DNA of 64,000 nt from Wolfiporia cocos. Taxonomy: Eukaryota; Basidiomycota; Agaricomycetes; Polyporales; Phaeolaceae. Where the stretch lies: contig JACCLO010000009.1 in NCBI GenBank assembly GCA_029448655.1, positions 3,348,001 to 3,412,000 of the forward strand. Direction: 5' to 3'. The notes beneath the pieces were generated by a model. The model was given only the letters and a program-made list of their open reading frames with translations, was not told the origin of the DNA and made no database searches. A program made the position numbers and the translations under genes. Positions 1 through 11,063 of this stretch are shown here, piece after piece. The stretch's first letter is position 1. Every line of letters starts with the position of its first letter.

Positions 1-619
1 CTAGTGGGCGCAAGCAGAGATGATATGTGACTGTGCGAATGCAGAGAACAAATCTAAAGCTTATCGTAACGATAGCCCTACTTATATACATGTAGTGTTT
101 GGTTACCAGCGAGGGAGCCAAACATTGAGACGGTCTGTGCGCAGACGTAACTAATACAGCTAAGTCGTAAACTACAATAGACCATGTGCGCCGGTAATGG
201 CCGCACCAGTAAGAAACAGTGTTTGGACCGTGGGTCCATGTTGTGGAAGTGGCGTTGCTACGTTAGTAAGCCATGCACGTGATTATTATATGCCGATATC
301 GGGATATGCGTAATCGTAAGGGCATTGGCATGTGATAACGAGCGGGCCGCTTATCCAATTGTAGTGACATAGCCCGATAACGGGATATGAGTACAGCGCG
401 TGACACCGGAGGTTAGTCCGCTGAGTCAATGACGCGTACAAACGTGTTATGTACGTGTTGTTATGACAAGTGGACGTATACCGCGTTGTGTACGTGTTGT
501 TTGGTTGCGTGTACGTGTAGACGGGCGCTTAACAGCGTGAATGTCTACAAGGTCGTAGAAATACCAGATAAATAGGTAAAAATACGGGAAAAATAGTGGC
601 ATGTCCCAAATCTGTGACA
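1..619 (-). repeat. LTR-B, inverted, left end cut by window edge
   Basis: On the minus strand this begins TGTCACAGATTTGGGACATG at 619 and matches the B1 LTR at 16496-17194 and the solo LTR at 53884-54581. About 90 bp of its 3' end lies left of the window. It interrupts ORF1 of the inverted family A copy A4, with AAGCT as the right flanking 5-mer. Whether it is a solo LTR or the end of a full element cannot be decided here. Confidence 0.85.
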
Positions 620-868
620 AAGCTTGTCGAGCTTCTTCCGCCTGATGTCGGCGAGGGCGGCCTCGTGGTTGACCCTTCGGATCTCCTCCGGGTCAGGGTT
701 CGGCTTCTTGTAGAAGACGTCTTTGCCCTTTCGGGACTTTCCTCGCTTTGGGGCTGTGACCGCGGAAATGCGGTCTTCGAGCGATTTAGAGGAGGCAATG
801 TGCCATTCCTCGCACTCCCCCGTAGCGGCGTTTCTCGGGGTAACCGTGAAACGTGGTGCTTTCGGCAT
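620..868 (-). pseudogene. Family A ORF1, N-terminal 83 codons (copy A4)
   Basis: Minus-strand ATG at 868 opens a frame starting MPKAPRFTVTPRNAATGE, nearly identical to the N-terminus of the 271-residue ORF1 in A1 (26349-27164). After codon 83 (KKLDKL) it is cut by LTR-B at 619; the rest of A4 lies beyond the window. ORF1 is the first gene of the family A element, upstream of gag. Its function is unknown; the visible part is basic (APKRGKSRKGKDVF) and carries the EEWHI motif that corresponds to LWDIP and LWEIP in families F and B. Confidence 0.85.
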
Positions 869-1567
869 GACTATGTAAAAGAAGTCTAAGTAAGCTATTC
901 TAGTGGAAATCACGCGGTCTTCTGTCGGGGCTTATCGTCGCTTCTTGATGTGTCGTGCGCTTATCCTCCGGCGTCAATGGGCGCTCCGCCCTCGACCGGA
1001 GTTAGTGTCGGCGACTGGATGGCGTCTCTCTCACGCTACCAGGTGGGGGATACAGCAGGTCGTCTTCCCTTGACGCCTGGGAATGCAGGATTTGGGGTAT
1101 TACACCCCGCATGTGCCCACGCCTCACTCCAGTTAGGTGGCTGCAAGTGTTTAAACCAAACCCATGCCCTGAGGGACTTAGAGGGCGCCAAGGCCAGAAC
1201 TCTATCGTTCTGAAGCCGTATCGGCAGCGGTTCTAGGCAGGGCAACTCGTGCCCACCATCCCAACTCTAAATAGAGTGGCCCCTGTACGCCTGGGGATAG
1301 GCGAGAAGGTTGTCTCCGGCCCGGTCAAGAAGTTACACCGTTGCCATCGATTCCCAACATATGGGGAAAGGCTTGGCAGCCAGTCCCCGGTTCCGCTTAA
1401 GCCTACGGTCCGGCTATTTGCCCGAAGGCGGTGATCCCCCGGAGCCCACTAAGGATACCCCGCTGCCTGGCGGCGAGCAAGGGTGCGCAGACGGCGACGA
1501 AAACCCCTAAGAAGAAAAAATCCCAGACCCTCAAAGAGGGCGGGGGCGAAAGCGAGTTCTATTCATA
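869..1567 (-). other. A4 5' leader with self-priming PBS
   Basis: Untranslated leader between the 5' LTR and ORF1, colinear with 25649-26348 in A1 and 37536-38241 in A2. The primer-binding site lies at 1555-1566: the plus strand AGTTCTATTCAT equals the predicted start of the element RNA, so the minus-strand leader is complementary to that start. A GGGGT-GTAAT-ACCCC hairpin is conserved in the middle of the leader (near 1095-1110). No protein-coding gene is apparent. Confidence 0.75.
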
Positions 1568-2751
1568 TAACACAAGATAACACTTACTTATAGATGTTGC
1601 TTGGTTTGCTGGTTAGGCAGGATAGTTGTAAGAGTTAAGCAGGATACGCGGAGTGGTTAACTCGTAGTATGAATGCAATGAGGCAATAGCGCTCAGCAAG
1701 TCCAGTATATATACATGATAAATAAGACCCCTAACAGTCTCATTAGATAATACTAGTGTCCGTATTCGTATGTACAAGTCCCCAGATACCTGAGTACTTA
1801 GTAATATACGATAAATACATGTGCCGATCAAAACCGGGATATGACACAGACTCACAGCTCTGTGGGACCCTGGCTACAGGGGAGTCCCTAACACGCCTAC
1901 AAGGCGGTGTACCAACCGGCCAGAGGCCTGTCGCAGAGGCAACGTGGGAGCTATGACATCCCTTGTGTACGACGGCGTAGTCGACTTAGCACACAGTCAA
2001 GCAAGAGGATGAGGGCCCCCGGGGCAGAGACGCACACAGAGACAGATGAGAGAGGAGCCTAAGCTCAGTTGTCGAGAATCCTAAAGATGGGGAAGTAAGT
2101 CCCCATCTTGTCGTACTTATACATGGGGAGCTGACCAGTAATGGTCGCCCTAAAGTCGCGGCCTGTGCGCAGTAACTAAGAGGGCACATGATAATGTAGC
2201 TACCTGTAACGACATGTGACGGTGTGACCCTAACGTGAGTACCTAAGGTGCGCGCTACCCTACAGCGCTAACCTATGGTCAGATGATCTAGATAGAGTCC
2301 TGGACGGGCGCTGGAGGTGGCTGAGGATCAGGGAAGCGCGCGCGCACCTAGCGGCGCCTGTAATACCTATAGCGAAGGAATGTAGAACCCCCCACTGGGA
2401 ATTCTGTGACAGGATATAGAAAGGCAGCATAGGCCGCGCGAATGGCGTTTTGCGCTCTTGTCATTACAAAGACGGGGCGTGACCAAAGCCCGGTCCACTG
2501 ACGTTTATACGCTGACTGCTTCCGGACGGAACGTCCGATTGGCTAGAACTAGACATGTGACTGATGGTAACTACTAGTGATAAGATAAGACCGTCGTTAC
2601 GGGAGATAACGCGGCCATCATTCGGCACGTATGTAACCGTTAACTTATGAACCAGATAAGCTAGTTATTGGTCTAGAAAGTCGTAGATAATTCGTAGAAT
2701 TGCCGGAAAAATAGTACGAAATATAGGGAAACTAGGAGAATTCTTGTGACA
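1568..2751 (-). repeat. 5' LTR of A4 (LTR-A) split by LTR-C
   Basis: Plus-strand TAACACAAG at 1568 to TTCTTGTGACA at 2751 is an inverted LTR-A (about 619 bp without the insert). It contains the TATA box, the GTGATAAGATAAG motif and the CTGAG/CTCAG inverted repeat. It is interrupted at 1842-2411 by LTR-C. The internal leader joins its left side; the right flank CTGCC should be the A4 target-site copy. Confidence 0.9.
1842..2411 (-). repeat. Solo LTR-C, TSD GGATA
   Basis: Ends TGACACAGA and TTCTGTGACA on the plus strand, flanked by GGATA at 1837-1841 and 2412-2416. The same family is present in the opposite orientation at 17983-18543. It carries a perfect inverted repeat AAGATGGGGA / TCCCCATCTT next to its TATA-like TGTATAAG. 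Confidence 0.92.
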
Positions 2752-3039
2752 CTGCCACACCCATGGTTCCTCTGGTGGTGGTGGTGTTTGTCGTCTGTTC
2801 TCCCTGCTGTCATTGTCCATCTGCTTGGTGGATGGTAAGCAATGGTGTCATGATACTTTCGACTGTTCCAAACCACTCGAATGCGGCGCATGTCTGATCC
2901 CAAGGATCATTCAAGGATGGGGGAACCTGTATCCAGGTAGGTGAAAGCCTGTCTGGGGATGGGATCGTGAGGTATCCTCCTTTCGTGAAGAATCCAGCTG
3001 GGGGATCTCTCCACTCATATTTCTCTTCATACGAGATAC
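2752..3039. other. Unassigned spacer, no gene seen
   Basis: Sequence between A4 and LTR-N. It has a CCTCTGGTGGTGGTGGTG low-complexity run. No open frame matching a known family was recognised. Probably older host or repeat DNA. Confidence 0.4.
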
Positions 3040-3632
3040 TGTCACAGTTTTTACTGTGTCATCAGCGGCAGGTTCTACTTTTCGCCTTGTAACGGGCTCG
3101 AACCCTCGCCCTCACCCCGCGTACTTACACTCTAGCCACTCCGGCACTGACCCTACAGCCTACAGGTCACATGACCCATAGATTAGATAGTATGATCCTT
3201 TCCCCTAGCGCTTAGATACCCCGGGCCGGTACCCAAAGCGTTAGTCATTATGCCTTATGCACAGTGACTATGGTGTTGAACCATAGTTACCATCTATCAC
3301 ATGTAGTGCGTGCCATTACCGGCACACAGACCCATACTTTAGAGTAGTACCTTAGAGTAGTGACAGGTCCAGCACTCATGTATATATGCCGCCCAGTCTT
3401 CGGTCTCAGACCTTATACTGGTTATTCTAGACCTTAGGCCTTAGTGCCTGGTTATGCCCACACTGTCTGCTTGCATGCCTCGACGACGACTTCATGACAC
3501 ACTCAAGTCCTCGTCTTAGACCTCTGGCTTCACTCTTAGACCGCTAGGCTGTGATAGTGCCTTGTGCACCCTCTCTATGCGGTTACAAGCCACGTCTGGC
3601 ATCTTGCATGACACAAAGGTATTTCGGTGTCA
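3040..3632 (+). repeat. Solo LTR-N, TSD GATAC
   Basis: Begins TGTCACAGTTTTTACTGTG and ends TTTCGGTGTCA. It is flanked by GATAC at 3035-3039 and 3633-3637. A TATA box (TATATATG) near 3383 is followed by a predicted start at AGACCTTATA. The 593-bp length and TGTCAC...GTGTCA ends fit the other LTR families here. A tRNA-like stretch lies on its minus strand at about 3086-3150. Confidence 0.88.
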
Positions 3633-3756
3633 GATACGTCGGTATGCTTCAGGGAGTAGTTCGATCAACCTGGTCGGGGGACCCAGGTCAAATCGTTGCA
3701 TGTGCTTGCACTTCGGTGAGTGAGCTTTGTTAGAGCTCGACCTTCTGTTATGGATT

Positions 3757-3852
3757 GAATATCCGTTAAGTGCAGAATAACCAAGTCAGGTTATTTCGAC
3801 GGATGGAATATCCGTTCAACACAAAGTAACCAAGTCGAGTTACTCAGCGTAT
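3757..3852. repeat. Imperfect 49-bp direct duplication
   Basis: Two adjacent units share GAATATCCGTT at 3757 and 3806 and AACCAAGTC later in each unit, offset by 49 bp. The surrounding 3638-3932 has no recognisable gene. The last five bases before B1 (CCTTG) are its target duplication. Confidence 0.6.
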
Positions 3853-4439
3853 CAAGTAGCGCACTACTCCTCAGTCTTTACAGGGTTGGAGCGTCGATAT
3901 ACAAGCTGCAGGCTTGATTGCTCAAGCCCTTGTGTCACAGATTTGGGACATGCCACTATTTTTCCCGTATTTTTACCTATTTATCTGGTATTTCTACGAC
4001 CTTGTAGACATTTACGCTGCTAAGCGCCCGTCTACACGTACACGCAACCAAACAACACGTACACAACGCGGTATACGTCCACTTGTCATAACAACACGTA
4101 CATAACACGTTTGTACGCGTCAATGACTCAGCGGACTAACCTCCGGAGTCACGTGCCTTACTCATATCCCGGTACCGGGCTATGTCAGTACAATTGGATA
4201 AGCGGCCCGCTTGTTATCACATGCCAATGACCTTACGATTACTCATATCCCGATACCGGAATATAAGAATCACATGCATAGCTTACTAACGTAGCTACAG
4301 CCACTTCCACAACATGGACCTACGGTCCAAACAAACGATCTTACTGGTGCGGCCATTACCGGCGCACATGGTCTATTGCAGTTTACGACTTAACCATATT
4401 AGTTATGTCTGCGCACAGACCACCTTCATGTTTGGCTCC

Positions 4440-5058
4440 TAACACAAGATAACACTTACTTGATATGTTCTTGGTAGTTGCTGGTTAGGCAAGGGATAAG
4501 CAGGTGTTAAGCAGGATACGTTGAGTGGTTAACTCGTAGTATGAATGCAATGAATAGAACTGAGGCAATAGCGCTCAGCAAGTCCAGTATATATACATGA
4601 TAAATAAGACCCCTAACAGTCTTATTAGATAATACTAATGTCCGTATTCGTATGTACAAGTCCCCAGGTACCTAAGTACTTAGTAATGTACGATAAATAG
4701 ATATGCCGATCAAAACCGGTATATAGAAAGGCGGCGTAGGCCGCACGAATGGCGTTTTGCGCTCTTGTTATTACAAAGACGGGGCGTGACCAAAGCCCGG
4801 TCCGCTGACGTTTATACGCTGACTGCTTCCGGACGGAACGTCCGATTGGCTAGAACTAGACATGTGACTGATGGTAACTACTAGTGATAAGATAAGACCG
4901 TCGTTACGGGAGATAACGCGGCCATCATTCGGCACGTATGTAACCGTTAACTTATGAACCGGATAAGCTAGTTATTGGTCTAGAAAGCCGTAGCTAATTC
5001 GTAGAATTGCCGGGAAAATAGTAAGAAATATAGGGAAACTAGGAGAATTCTTGTGACA
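4440..5058 (-). repeat. Solo LTR-A in B1 5' LTR, TSD GCTCC
   Basis: Inverted 619-bp LTR-A from TAACACAAG to TTCTTGTGACA, flanked by GCTCC at 4435-4439 and 5059-5063. It is a single LTR with no internal sequence, so it is a product of LTR-LTR recombination. Confidence 0.95.
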
Positions 5059-5167
5059 GCTCCCTTACCGGTAACCAAACAAAGCATGTATATAAGTAGG
5101 GCTATCACTGCGGATAAGCCTTAGATTTGTTCTCTGCATCCGCACAGTCACATACCATCTCTGCTTG

Positions 5168-6263
5168 TGTCACAGATTTATCTGGGGCTTACAGCATTTT
5201 TCCTACGATTATAGCAATTTACCTGGGATTTATACGTCTACCTACAAGTTATCTACGGGTTAACTCCCATTGCCACCACGACAAGCTCTTAACTGAGCTT
5301 ATCACCACATGACCAGCTTACATAAACGCTACGGCACCTTCCGGTCCAATAGCATAGTACGGCTACGTCATACAGGTCTCGCCCGACAGAGCAAGACCAG
5401 CCATGTCATAGATCGTAGATCATAATGATAGGCCGAGCGCGGCACGCTCGCATAATAATGTCCACAAGTACAAACAGTGCCTCGCGGCCTTGTACTATTG
5501 GGTCGGCCTTCCCGGCTTCCCACCGCCATAAGATCCTTGATCACAATGGCACCTCAGGCGCGCCACGCCTTCGCATAATAATGGCAACACGACCATACAG
5601 CACTATATTAGCATCAAGGCAATATCGCTATAGGTCACGGCCTTCTCGGCCTCCCACGGACTCGGCGGTCTCCAAGTCCCGGGCTTCTGCCATCACGGCG
5701 TTGCCCAAAACACCGGTCCTCGCCTCACGGCTAAGACCAACATATGTTCCGGTAACCTTCCGGTCCGGGCATATCACATGCTACGGTACCTAACGGTCCA
5801 ATAGCATAACGACCTCGGCGTCTCGCCTTGGTCATCCAACGAAGCACGGCCAATCGCCATTATGCCGCAAGGTATCCGGCAACCGGCTTCACCTATACCC
5901 GGGCTGCGCCCGCGTTAGCATCACAATAAAGACATAATCCCTCTATTACGATTGGGTCGGCCATTAGGGCCTTCCACGGCCATTCTAGATAGAGTAACTA
6001 AACATCAGATAAGATAGCGCTTCGCCTCTTGGCAAAGCCACATAACCCGGAATGGTAGTACTAGTTAGTAGCACGTGCCATCCGCATAAACATGTATATA
6101 AGTAGGGGCTTGACGCCCTATAACTTTAGTTCTATTCTTCTCGGCGTACGCCGTAGAAGAACCCTCCATCTACTACCTCGTCTGATAACCTCTACCTCAC
6201 CTCGTCGCCTTAGTTCATCGCAAGGATACTGGCGTGGTGAGTCCCACAGAGCCATCTGTGTCA
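5168..6263 (+). repeat. Solo LTR-D in B1 5' LTR, TSD GCTTG
   Basis: A 1096-bp LTR from TGTCACAGATTTATC to GCCATCTGTGTCA, flanked by GCTTG at 5163-5167 and 6264-6268. A TATATAAG box sits 34 bp upstream of AGTTCTATTC. It contains repeated CGCATAATAATG and CGGCCTTC-type motifs. Open frames inside it (such as 5425-5793) look non-coding. Relatives: D' at 17974-20068 and D'' from 49919. Confidence 0.9.
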
Positions 6264-6356
6264 GCTTGCGCCCACTAGCCTCCTCACCAACCTTCTGCAA
6301 CTCCTTCAAGTCGCCTATAAGGTTATAGAGTGAGTCCCACAGTCTAGTCTGTGTCA

Positions 6357-7402
6357 TAAGAACAAATCTCCCCCTACCCCCGCCCTTGCGCTTGCGCTTG
6401 GGCCTGGGTCTCTATCCTACAGGGGTATTTTGCTCGTTGCTGCGCACATCCCTTTCTGCCTGACAAGGCAATTGGGGTGATAGTTGAGATCTGGGGGATA
6501 CATCGTCATCCTCGGCAGAGGATTGGCAACCAGGAAAGCCACACCGCCTTTTTAGGCAGGAGGCCTACCTAACCCGGACTCCAGGGTCAAGGAGACATGG
6601 TCCTCGCTGACAAGCTTGGACTATACGCGGTTAAGACCCGCCTGTGGAGAAAAGGGGACGGTCTGCCTGTGTGCGCCCAACCCCCTGTCATGGCAAGCGT
6701 TGTTCAGCGCCCCATCACTATCCACAGGGTCATCATTATGATGGCATGGGAATTTTCCAAAGCCGTCTCCCAGGCGTAAGGGACCTGCTTTGAACCCGTT
6801 ATGGGAAAAGCAGTGAGGGGGGTGACGTAAAAAATCACCCTGCCATAGGTCACTCGCGGTAGCCAATAGCATAAGTCCTCCGGGCAGCTCGGCGTGCGAG
6901 CATGGGTCAAACGGATTTGGGGCCCCATTGGAAGAGAAGCGCGTGGCCCACTCCCTCGGGATGTGGAGCGCTGCTGTCTCGCGATCTTAGATCGACAGTG
7001 GTTTTTTAGCCCTGATGTGACACCCATGTGGCTACAGACGGCAACCTCATTGTTGAAGCATGGACAGGCTAAGGGATGTAAAATCCCAGCCACTTTCCGG
7101 CATCGTCCCTCCGGGGCGGTGTCGTGTATCCGAATCCCAATCATCTGACCCAGGAACCGGCCTGGCAGTCAGCAACTCTACCCCTGGAGTCGGCGCCTCT
7201 GACCGTTAGGGTCATGCGAATATCCGCGCCATCTCGGCACAGGGTTTGCGCGCAACATAAGAGTAATTATGCCCCGTAGTACACCTTCTTTGCTCCTGAA
7301 AAGGAGTCCACTACCCTACCTTACATAATCCCTTTTATTCCTGTTCTTGGACGTATCACTGGGGAACTTCGTTTCTCATGAAAGCTGCACTTTTTTAGAA
7401 TC
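6357..7402 (+). other. B1 5' leader with self-priming PBS
   Basis: The leader runs from the 5' LTR to ORF1. AGAACAAATCT at 6359-6369 is the exact reverse complement of AGATTTGTTCT, the predicted 5' end of the B transcript in the LTR. This indicates self-priming. A GGGAT-GTAAA-ATCCC hairpin at 7073-7087 matches in shape and loop the leader hairpins of families A and F. No convincing gene is present. Confidence 0.75.
6359..6369 (+). promoter_or_regulatory. Primer-binding site of B1 (self-priming)
   Basis: Eleven bases, two nt inside the 5' LTR, are perfectly complementary to the predicted first eleven bases of the B RNA (AGATTTGTTCT at 17062-17072 in the 3' LTR). There is no TGG start or tRNA 3'-end match. 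Confidence 0.75.
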
Positions 7403-8927
7403 ATGCCCCGCGTTACCCGTCGCACCCGTGGCTCCTCCACTGCCCCCTACGTTAAGCCGGCGAAGCGGTCCCTTCTCAGCCGCATCGACACCACCGACAT
7501 TCCTCGGGCAGAGGACGTCACCTACACACTTCCTGTAAAGGAAGATTACACCGGGAAGCTCCATCTTTGGGAGATTCCCGTCCACATGCCAAAGCACATT
7601 GCTGAGGCTGGGAAACCCGCTCCTCAACCTCCCAAACCAGTTCCGCTCGCTAAGCGTATCTGGACAGAGGAAGAGAAGCTAGCTGCTTCCATTACCGCCA
7701 TGGAGAACCTAATCGAACTCCGCGAACTCAACAAGCTCAAGCTCGCCCGCGATAAGCTGAATAAGCGAATCGCCGCCAAACAAGCCGCCAAGGAAGCCAA
7801 GCAAGCAGCTTCTTCACTGGCCCTCCGTCTCTCCAGCCCGGCGGCCGGACCTTCTGTTCCGGCCAACCTAACACAAGATAACACTTACTTGATATGATCT
7901 TGGTAGTTGCTGGTTAGGCAAGGGATAAGCAGGTGTTAAGCAGGATACGTTGAGTGGTTAACTCGTAGTATGAATGCAATGAATAGAACTGAGGCAATAG
8001 CGCTCAGCAAGTCCAGTATATATACATGATAAATAAGACCCCTAACAGTCTTATTAGATAATACTAGTGTCCGTATTCGTATGTATAAGTCCCCAGGTAC
8101 CTAAGTACTTAGTAATATATGATAAATACATATACCGATCAAAACCGGGATATAGAAAGGCGGCGTAGGCCGCACGAATGGCGTTTTGCGCTCTTGTCAT
8201 TACAAAGATGGGGCGTGACCAAAGCCCCGGTCCGCTGACGTTTATACGCTGACTGCTTCCGGACAGAACGTCCGATTGGCTAGAACTAGACATGTGACTG
8301 ATGGTAACCACTAGTGATAAGATAAGACCGTCGTTACGGGAGATAACGCGGCCATCATTCGGCACGTATGTAACCGTTAACTTATGAACCAGATAAGCTA
8401 GTTATTGGTCTAGAAAGTCGTAGATAATTCGTAGAATTGCCGGAAAAATAGTAAGAAATATAGGGAAACTAGGAGAATTCTTGTGACACAACCACAAGAT
8501 TCTCAACCCTTCCCTCGTCTTCGGGAAGAAGAAGCCTCTCCAAGCATGCGATCAAGTTATTCCCATGCTAGAAGGCACTCTCACTCGTCTCACTCCTCTC
8601 GCCAACCACCCCCCTAATTACCCAGGCTTCCATATGGAAAACGACATGCGTTTCCATACTATGGTAGTAGAATTAGAGGACTTGGTGGATAACGTAAAGG
8701 ATAGAGCAAGACGGGGGAGGATCACCAATAGAGACTGGAGAATTATGAAAAAGTATTGCAAACAGCTCGGCAATATTTCCTTTTTGGATTGGCGTACGGA
8801 CTTGGCTCGTATCGTAGCGGAATGCGTAGCGCTACAAATTACTTTTGCCTTCGGTGTAACACCACCTGACAAGGTGGCAGGGCCCTCAACTACTTCGGTA
8901 GAAGAGGATATACTCGCGATTGTATAG
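7403..8927 (+). pseudogene. B1 ORF1 (unknown function), split by solo LTR-A
   Basis: The ATG at 7403 opens a gene for a protein starting MPRVTRRTRGSS. It is interrupted after codon 155 by an LTR-A with TSD CAACC. Leaving out 625 inserted bases, the frame resumes exactly at 8496 and ends at 8927, so the ancestral product was about 299 residues. That is close to ORF1 of A (271) and F (300). Shared features: an LWEIP motif in the N-terminal third, a long charged helical or coiled-coil middle (Leu/Lys/Arg/Ala rich), and a C-terminal helix (RIMKKYCKQLGN) aligning with RLLVKNCKIIGN in F. No database family is recognised. It could be a nucleic-acid-binding or Gag-accessory protein. It lies upstream of gag, separated by 144 nt. 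Confidence 0.75.
7869..8488 (-). repeat. Solo LTR-A in B1 ORF1, TSD CAACC
   Basis: Inverted 620-bp LTR-A flanked by CAACC at 7864-7868 and 8489-8493. It disrupts ORF1 without altering the downstream frame once removed. Confidence 0.95.
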
Positions 8928-9071
8928 TAGAAATACTATCATCTTTTAACTCTGAAATAGAGTGCGAGTGTGATCTATAACGAAAGTTGCAGCTTTCAAA
9001 CCCAATCCCTTCTTAAGAATCTAAGACAATGAGTAACCGGAAACTAACATTCGTCACAAACAGATTCACAA

Positions 9072-11063
9072 ATGTCTTCCACCTCCTCCGTTAGCACCCC
9101 CCTCGCCCCCCGCAAGATGCGCCTCCGCTCCGAAGGTCCGGTAACCCCGGTAGCAGGGCCCTCAGGGACTCAATCCCTGGTGGCCTTGGAGCACCTAAGC
9201 GAGGAAGAGGAAGAGGAAGAGGAAGAGGACGCACTCGAGTATGTCCCCCCACAAAGGGACTCCCCGTCCAACCCCATGGGAACGCGTCCGGGCACACCTA
9301 TCCCCGGATACCCCCCGGCTCGCTACACCCGTCCAATTGGGCCCGTCACCAATATGGAAATAGAATACTCGGGTGCAGCACGCCAACCCAGTGCTGAGGT
9401 CGAAGCCGGCCTCAAGGCGTACCTCCCAGAAGAGGACCACCACAAGGTGGATGGACCCCTTCATGGGGCAATCCTCGACGCCGCCGTACAACGAAGCGCG
9501 GCAATCTCCCACGACAAGGTGAACACCCTCGGACGGATGGTGTACGCCCGCCTGGAGCGCATCCATGGCAGAATCGACTCCCTGGCTGGGCAATCCAGGG
9601 CAATCGAACAGAAGGCCCAAGACGAGCTACACGAAGCGGTCAATTCGGTCCGCAACGAGGTGCTGTCCACTCTGGTGGACCTCGGCAAGGAACTCCGACA
9701 GGAGTACACCGCCAAGTTCTCCGAAATGGAGAAGCAGCTCCGAAAGGACTACCGGTCCCGGCTCGACGATCTCGAGGATGCGTTTGCCGAGCGCATGGAG
9801 AAGGTCGAGGAGGAACTTCGGAGGAGCCAAAAGAACCCCTCCGTTCCCAACCCTCCCGGCGCCCGCACGCCCCCGGAAGAACCAGCACCGGCCCCCAACA
9901 CTGCTCGAACCCGTGCAGCCGAGGACGCTGCCGCCGCACAAGCTGCAGCCGCTGCTGCAGCAGCCGTCGCCCCGCAGATTCCAGGTCTGCCTCAAAACCT
10001 GAAAATTCCCCCTCCCCCCGAATTCTCTGGGTCATCTGGAAAGGTGACTGCGCAGGAATGGGTGGAGAAGATGGGCCTGTACTTCGGTACGCTCAGGGTC
10101 TACGATGACCATGACCGTATCACCACGGCCCTCTTCCGCGTCACAGGGGACGCATACAAATTTTTCTCGCCTCTCATCAAGAAGGCAGGAAACGGTGAAC
10201 CTCTCGGCACCTGGGAGGAATTCACCAAATCCGTAATGGTGCAATATGGGAAGATGACGGATAAGGAGATAGCCAAGAAGGAAATTCGCGGCTACTACGG
10301 TACCAAGGGCAAGGAACTCGCCGAGTCGAACTACTTCAACTACTGCGAACGGTTCCGAACCCTCGGCCGACTCTCCGAGACCGCCAACGAAACCCTGGTG
10401 TGGGAGTTCACCGAAACACTCCCTGAAAAGGTTAAGGACACCTTGAACGTCCTCGGCAAGACCCCCTTCTTCAAGGCCCCGACCGACATCGAGCCCCTCA
10501 TCGACTTCGCCCTGGAAATGTACCAAACGGCATATCCAGACAAGATAAAGGGTTCAATCTTCGAGAAGGCCGGCAAGAAGGACTCGGCCCCTGCCGAAAA
10601 GAAGGAGACGTCCTCCGCTTCTGCGAAGAAGTCGGAGAAAAAGAAGGACAAGGGAAAGGCGCCCGCCAAAGCCCCCGCCGACACCACCAACGCCGTCTGC
10701 ACTTACTGCAAGCAGACGGGACACTACTTCAACAAGTGTCCTAAGCTTGCGGCAGACAAGGCCGCGGGAACGTTCGTGCCTGCCGCTCAGCGGGCCGAAC
10801 AACAAAGGGCGAAGGATGCAGCTGCCGCGTCTGGAAAAACCACGGCTGCTCCTTCGGGTAGTGGAAAGGGACAGGCTTCTGGCAAGAAGCCGTACTCGGC
10901 GCCCCCCGCGGATGGCAAGACGTATCGTGCCCGAACGATCTGGGAAGAAGTGACGGCTGACTCAAGCTCAGCAGGACCCTCGGCCCCCGCCACCACCGTC
11001 GCCAATGTCGGGACCATCTCGGTTCCCCTTGCCCCAACCACACGTCTCGAAGACGTTCTGTGA
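9072..11063 (+). CDS. gag: B1 Gag (capsid/nucleocapsid)
   Basis: 663-residue structural protein that would assemble the retrotransposon particle in the cytoplasm and bind element RNA. The N-terminal 100 residues are disordered and Pro/Glu-rich (an acidic EEEEEEEEE run). About 130-260 is a charged coiled coil, followed by a Pro/Ala linker. About 325-490 is a Retrotrans_gag-type helical domain (QEWVEKMGLYFGTL to the DKIKGSIF region). A classic CCHC zinc knuckle, CTYCKQTGHYFNKC, lies at 543-556, with a basic tail after it. The last residues (VPLAPTTR) match an internal motif of A Gag, which runs about 80 residues further. The frame is intact. It overlaps the pol frame by 59 nt in +1. Confidence 0.92.
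   Translation: MSSTSSVSTPLAPRKMRLRSEGPVTPVAGPSGTQSLVALEHLSEEEEEEEEEDALEYVPPQRDSPSNPMGTRPGTPIPGYPPARYTRPIGPVTNMEIEYSGAARQPSAEVEAGLKAYLPEEDHHKVDGPLHGAILDAAVQRSAAISHDKVNTLGRMVYARLERIHGRIDSLAGQSRAIEQKAQDELHEAVNSVRNEVLSTLVDLGKELRQEYTAKFSEMEKQLRKDYRSRLDDLEDAFAERMEKVEEELRRSQKNPSVPNPPGARTPPEEPAPAPNTARTRAAEDAAAAQAAAAAAAAVAPQIPGLPQNLKIPPPPEFSGSSGKVTAQEWVEKMGLYFGTLRVYDDHDRITTALFRVTGDAYKFFSPLIKKAGNGEPLGTWEEFTKSVMVQYGKMTDKEIAKKEIRGYYGTKGKELAESNYFNYCERFRTLGRLSETANETLVWEFTETLPEKVKDTLNVLGKTPFFKAPTDIEPLIDFALEMYQTAYPDKIKGSIFEKAGKKDSAPAEKKETSSASAKKSEKKKDKGKAPAKAPADTTNAVCTYCKQTGHYFNKCPKLAADKAAGTFVPAAQRAEQQRAKDAAAASGKTTAAPSGSGKGQASGKKPYSAPPADGKTYRARTIWEEVTADSSSAGPSAPATTVANVGTISVPLAPTTRLEDVL

Larger units (their letters stand above)
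3933..6356 (+). repeat. 5' LTR of B1, split by LTR-A and LTR-D
   Basis: Starts TGTCACAGATTTGGG and ends CTAGTCTGTGTCA. The pieces 3933-4439, 5059-5167 and 6264-6356 together equal the intact 699-bp 3' LTR at 16496-17194. A TATATAAG box lies 34 bp upstream of the predicted RNA start AGATTTGTTCT. Confidence 0.93.

Noticed and set aside
3086..3150. tRNA-like sequence on the minus strand of LTR-N (GTGGCTAGAGTG and GGTTCGAGCCC, resembling A and B boxes)
   Set aside because: The boxes are about ten bases too close, the acceptor stem does not pair and no anticodon arm forms. At best a degenerate tRNA-derived stretch.
5425..5793. 122-codon frame inside LTR-D
   Set aside because: Lies wholly within an LTR, Ser/Arg/Pro rich, and not conserved in D' or D''.
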